A program made the position numbers and the translations under genes. This document shows positions 61,341 through 64,000 of a stretch of DNA of 64,000 nt, one piece after another. The stretch is taken from positions 1 to 64,000 of the forward strand of contig NZ_WBSN01000009.1 of the NCBI RefSeq assembly GCF_009299475.1. Direction: 5' to 3'. Position 1 is the first letter of the stretch. Every line of letters starts with the position of its first letter. The notes under the pieces were generated by a model that saw nothing but the letters and a program-made list of their open reading frames with translations, had not been told where the DNA came from and did not search any database. Source of the stretch: Bifidobacterium avesanii. Lineage in GTDB: Bacteria; Actinomycetota; Actinomycetes; Actinomycetales; Bifidobacteriaceae.

Positions 61341-64000
61341 TCAGGCCGCGAAGTACTCCACGCCGGCCTCGAAGATCGGCTGGTACTTGTCGCCGGGCAC
61401 GTTGAGGTACAGGCCGTTGCCGGAACGCTCCGAGTGGCCCATCTTGCCGAACACGCGGCCGTCCGGGCTGGTGATGCCCTCGATGGCGAGCAGCGAGCCG
61501 TTCGGGTTCACCGCGAGGTCCATGCCGGGCACGCCGTCCTCGTCCACGTACTGCGTGGCGATCTGGCCGTTGGCCCTGAGCTGCTCCAGCACCGGCTCGG
61601 CGGCCACGAAGCGGCCCTCGCCGTGGGAGATGGCCACGGTGTGCACGTCGCCCACCTCGGTCTTCGCCAGCCACGGGGAGAGGTTCGACGCGACGCGCGT
61701 GCGCACCAGACGGCTCTGGTGGCGGCCGATCGTGTTGAACGTCAGCGTCGGGCATTCGGCGGTCATCGGCACGATGTCGCCGAACGGCACCAGACCCAGC
61801 TTGATGAGCGCCTGGAAGCCGTTGCAAATGCCCAGCATCAGGCCGTCGCGGTTCCTAAGGAGGTCCCGCACGGCCTCGGTGACCGCGGGCGCGCGGAAGA
61901 ACGCGGTGATGAACTTCGCGGAGCCGTCCGGCTCGTCGCCGCCGGAGAAGCCGCCGGGGATCATCACGATCTGGCTGCGGCCGATCTCCTCGGCCAGCGC
62001 GGCGGTGGACCTGGCCACGTCCTCGGGCGTGAGGTTGTTCACGATCAGCGTGGTCACGTCCGCGCCGGCGCGCTCGAACGCGGCGGCCGAATCGTACTCG
62101 CAGTTGTTGCCCGGGAACACGGGGATAACCACATGGGGCTTCGCGACCGGGGCGCCCACGTACACGGTCTTCTTCGGGGCCTCGAACGTCACGGCCTCGA
62201 CGGTCCTGCCCGCGTCCGCCGCGGCGGCGGCCACGTTCTTGGAACGGTACGGGAACACCGACTCGATGCCGGACTCCCACGCCTCCTGCACGTCGTCTAG
62301 GTCCAGCGTCTCGCCGGCGGCCCTGAAGGCGTAGTCGGACGTGGTGACGCCGATCTCGCCCACCTCGACGAGGTTGGAGGAGGCCGGGACCTTCTCGTTG
62401 TCCGCGAGCTCCACGATGAACGAGCCGTACGCCGGGGCGAACAGGTCGTCCGCGGCGATGCCGTCGTTCAGGGCGAGGCCGATGCGGTTGCCGAGCGTCA
62501 TCTTGAACAGCGCCTCGGCGGTGCCGCCGTAGCCCGGGGTGGAGACGGCCAGCGCCACGTGGTGCGACGGGTCGGTGAGCTCCTCGACGAGGGAGAACGC
62601 CTCGAGCAGCGCGTCCTTGTCCGGCGTGAGGCCGTCGGCGAGGTAGCGCGGCGCGATGCGCACCAGACGGTGGCCGGCGCCCTTGAACTCGGGGGAGGTG
62701 GTGCGCTTCATGTTGCCCACGGCCACGGCGAAGGAGATCAGCGTGGGCGGCACGTCGAGGTTTTCGAACGAGCCGGACATGGAGTCCTTGCCGCCGATCG
62801 CGCCGGCGCCCAGATCGATCTGCGCCATGAGCGCGCCCAGCACGGCCGCGGTCGGCTTGCCCCAGCGCTCCGGCTCGTCGCGCAGTTTCTCGAAGTATTC
62901 TTGGAAGCTCAGGTACGCCTTCTCGTGCTCGAAGCCGGAGGCCACGAGCTTGGCCAGCGACTCGACCACGGACAGGTACGCGCCGGTGAACTGGTTCTTC
63001 TCCATGAGGTACGGGTTGAAGCCCCAGGCCATCGCGGAGGCGGTGGTGGTCTCGCCGAACACCGGGATCTTGGCGACCATGGCCAGATTCGGGGTGAGCT
63101 GGCGGCGTCCGCCGAACGGCATGAGCACGGTGCCCGCGCCGATCGTGGAGTCGAAGCGCTCGGAAAGGCCCTTGTTGGAGGCCACGTTGAGGTCGGTGAC
63201 CAGCGCGTGCATGCGCTCGGCCAGCGAGCCGGAGCGCCAAGCGGCCGGCGTCGCGTAGCCCTGCTGGGCCTCGACGTGCACGATCTGGTGCTTGGAGGCG
63301 CCGTTGGAGGCGAGGAACGAGCGCTTGAGGTTCACGATCTCGTCGCCGTTCCACGTCATCACCATGCGCGGGTCCTCGGTCACGGTGGCGATCACGGTCG
63401 CCTCGAGGTTCTCCTCGCGGGCGTACTTCATGAACTCGTCCACGTCCTCGGCGGCCACGTCCACGGCCATGCGCTCCTGCGACTCGGAGATCGCCAGCTC
63501 GGTGCCGTCCAGACCCTCGTACTTCTTGGGCACGGTGTTGAGGTCCACGTACAGGCCGTCCGCGAGCTCGCCCACGGCCACGGACACGCCGCCCGCGCCG
63601 AAGTCGTTGCAGCGCTTGATCAGACGGCAGGCGTCGCCGCGGCGGAACAGGCGCTGCAGCTTGCGCTCCACGGGCGCGTTGCCCTTCTGCACCTCGGCGC
63701 CGTCGAGCTCCAGGGACTCCACGTTGTGGGCCTTGGACGCGCCGGTCGCGCCGCCGATGCCGTCGCGGCCCGTGCGGCCGCCGAGCAGGATGATCCTGTC
63801 GCCGGGGGCCGGGGTCTCGCGGCGCACGTGGTCGGCCGGGGTGGCGGCCACGACGGCGCCCACCTCCATGCGCTTGGCCACGTAGCCGGGGTGGTAGATC
63901 TCGTCCACCTGACCGGTCGCGAGTCCGATCTGGTTGCCGTAGGAGCTGTAGCCGGCCGCGGCGGTGGTCACGAGCTTGCGCTGGGGGAGCTTGCCCTCGA
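61341..64000 (-). CDS. purL: Phosphoribosylformylglycinamidine synthase (PurL), 5' part outside window
   Basis: The reading frame stays open to the right edge, giving the C-terminal 885 or so residues of a large single-chain FGAM synthase; full-length ones are about 1250-1300 residues. Visible parts are the FGAM-binding halves (GGRTGRDGIGGATGAS, then NDFGAGGVSVAVGELADG, then AQIDLGAGAIGGKDSMSGSF) and the C-terminal glutaminase with VIPVFPGNNCEYDSAAAFERAG and nucleophile motif LGICNGFQAL, plus the NPNGSLLAIEGI end. It converts FGAR to FGAM just before the PurM step. It is encoded apart from purF-purM-purD but on the same strand. Confidence 0.95.
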   Translation of the reverse strand, partial: EGKLPQRKLVTTAAAGYSSYGNQIGLATGQVDEIYHPGYVAKRMEVGAVVAATPADHVRRETPAPGDRIILLGGRTGRDGIGGATGASKAHNVESLELDGAEVQKGNAPVERKLQRLFRRGDACRLIKRCNDFGAGGVSVAVGELADGLYVDLNTVPKKYEGLDGTELAISESQERMAVDVAAEDVDEFMKYAREENLEATVIATVTEDPRMVMTWNGDEIVNLKRSFLASNGASKHQIVHVEAQQGYATPAAWRSGSLAERMHALVTDLNVASNKGLSERFDSTIGAGTVLMPFGGRRQLTPNLAMVAKIPVFGETTTASAMAWGFNPYLMEKNQFTGAYLSVVESLAKLVASGFEHEKAYLSFQEYFEKLRDEPERWGKPTAAVLGALMAQIDLGAGAIGGKDSMSGSFENLDVPPTLISFAVAVGNMKRTTSPEFKGAGHRLVRIAPRYLADGLTPDKDALLEAFSLVEELTDPSHHVALAVSTPGYGGTAEALFKMTLGNRIGLALNDGIAADDLFAPAYGSFIVELADNEKVPASSNLVEVGEIGVTTSDYAFRAAGETLDLDDVQEAWESGIESVFPYRSKNVAAAAADAGRTVEAVTFEAPKKTVYVGAPVAKPHVVIPVFPGNNCEYDSAAAFERAGADVTTLIVNNLTPEDVARSTAALAEEIGRSQIVMIPGGFSGGDEPDGSAKFITAFFRAPAVTEAVRDLLRNRDGLMLGICNGFQALIKLGLVPFGDIVPMTAECPTLTFNTIGRHQSRLVRTRVASNLSPWLAKTEVGDVHTVAISHGEGRFVAAEPVLEQLRANGQIATQYVDEDGVPGMDLAVNPNGSLLAIEGITSPDGRVFGKMGHSERSGNGLYLNVPGDKYQPIFEAGVEYFAA

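Overview
The window is high-GC DNA with strong G/C preference at third codon positions, dense gene packing and many ATGA start/stop overlaps. The gene set fits an anaerobic, saccharolytic actinobacterium, most likely Bifidobacterium or a close relative (inference). Supporting signs are intracellular plant-glycan hydrolases (GH51, GH2, GH78), a formate channel, the MEP-pathway enzyme Dxs, an actinobacterial-type LexA box (CGAAC-N4-GTTCG), a YhbY-type RNA-binding protein and a scattered set of purine genes. The species cannot be fixed from the sequence alone.

Layout. 1-5.7 kb: a small membrane protein, the AzlC/AzlD amino-acid exporter pair, a PuuD-like amidotransferase, a CPBP membrane protease relative, an aldo/keto reductase behind a LacI-type operator, and YccF. 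5.8-9.5 kb: an MFS transporter divergent from a C69 dipeptidase, then a HAD phosphatase. 9.6-15.2 kb: a minus-strand Ugp-like ABC transporter operon (ATPase, two permeases, a beta-CASP-like metallo-beta-lactamase protein, lipoprotein). 15.5-21 kb: YhbY, an SLC13-type permease, a GH51 arabinofuranosidase and an ATPase-fold regulator. 21-24 kb: a minus-strand CoA-thioester module (CoA-transferase, crotonase, hotdog thioesterase). 24.3-31.5 kb: a plus-strand operon with a nitroreductase, a peptide/nickel-type ABC transporter with fused ATPases and a DUF1684 protein, behind a structured leader. 31.6-33.1 kb: a membrane protein and winged-helix regulator under a promoter with two matching operators. 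33.3-35.5 kb: tRNA-Arg and dxs. 36.2-41 kb: a quinone-oxidoreductase-like enzyme, purE-purK-fur, and an orphan metal-binding lipoprotein behind a Zur-like box. 41.3-51.5 kb: an HTH protein behind a poly-G promoter, a GH2 hydrolase, a heterodimeric ABC exporter and a GH78 hydrolase. 51.8-64 kb: purF-purM-purD, an SOS-box-controlled Y-family polymerase fused to a small domain, an NhaC antiporter, a formate/nitrite channel, and purL running off the right edge.

How it fits together. Six purine biosynthesis genes (purE, purK, purD, purM, purF, purL) sit in three separate units. The three hydrolases point to uptake and intracellular trimming of arabinose-, rhamnose- and beta-linked oligosaccharides. 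Metal control is suggested by a Fur-family gene at the end of the purEK operon and a Zur-like box about 0.5 kb further on. Several intergenic regions carry dispersed palindromic repeats, including one two-hairpin element found twice, 30 kb apart. The features most worth following up are the polymerase fusion with its paired LexA boxes, the poly-G promoter spacer, the nitroreductase/Dpp/DUF1684 operon with its leader, and the beta-CASP-like protein inside the Ugp-like operon.
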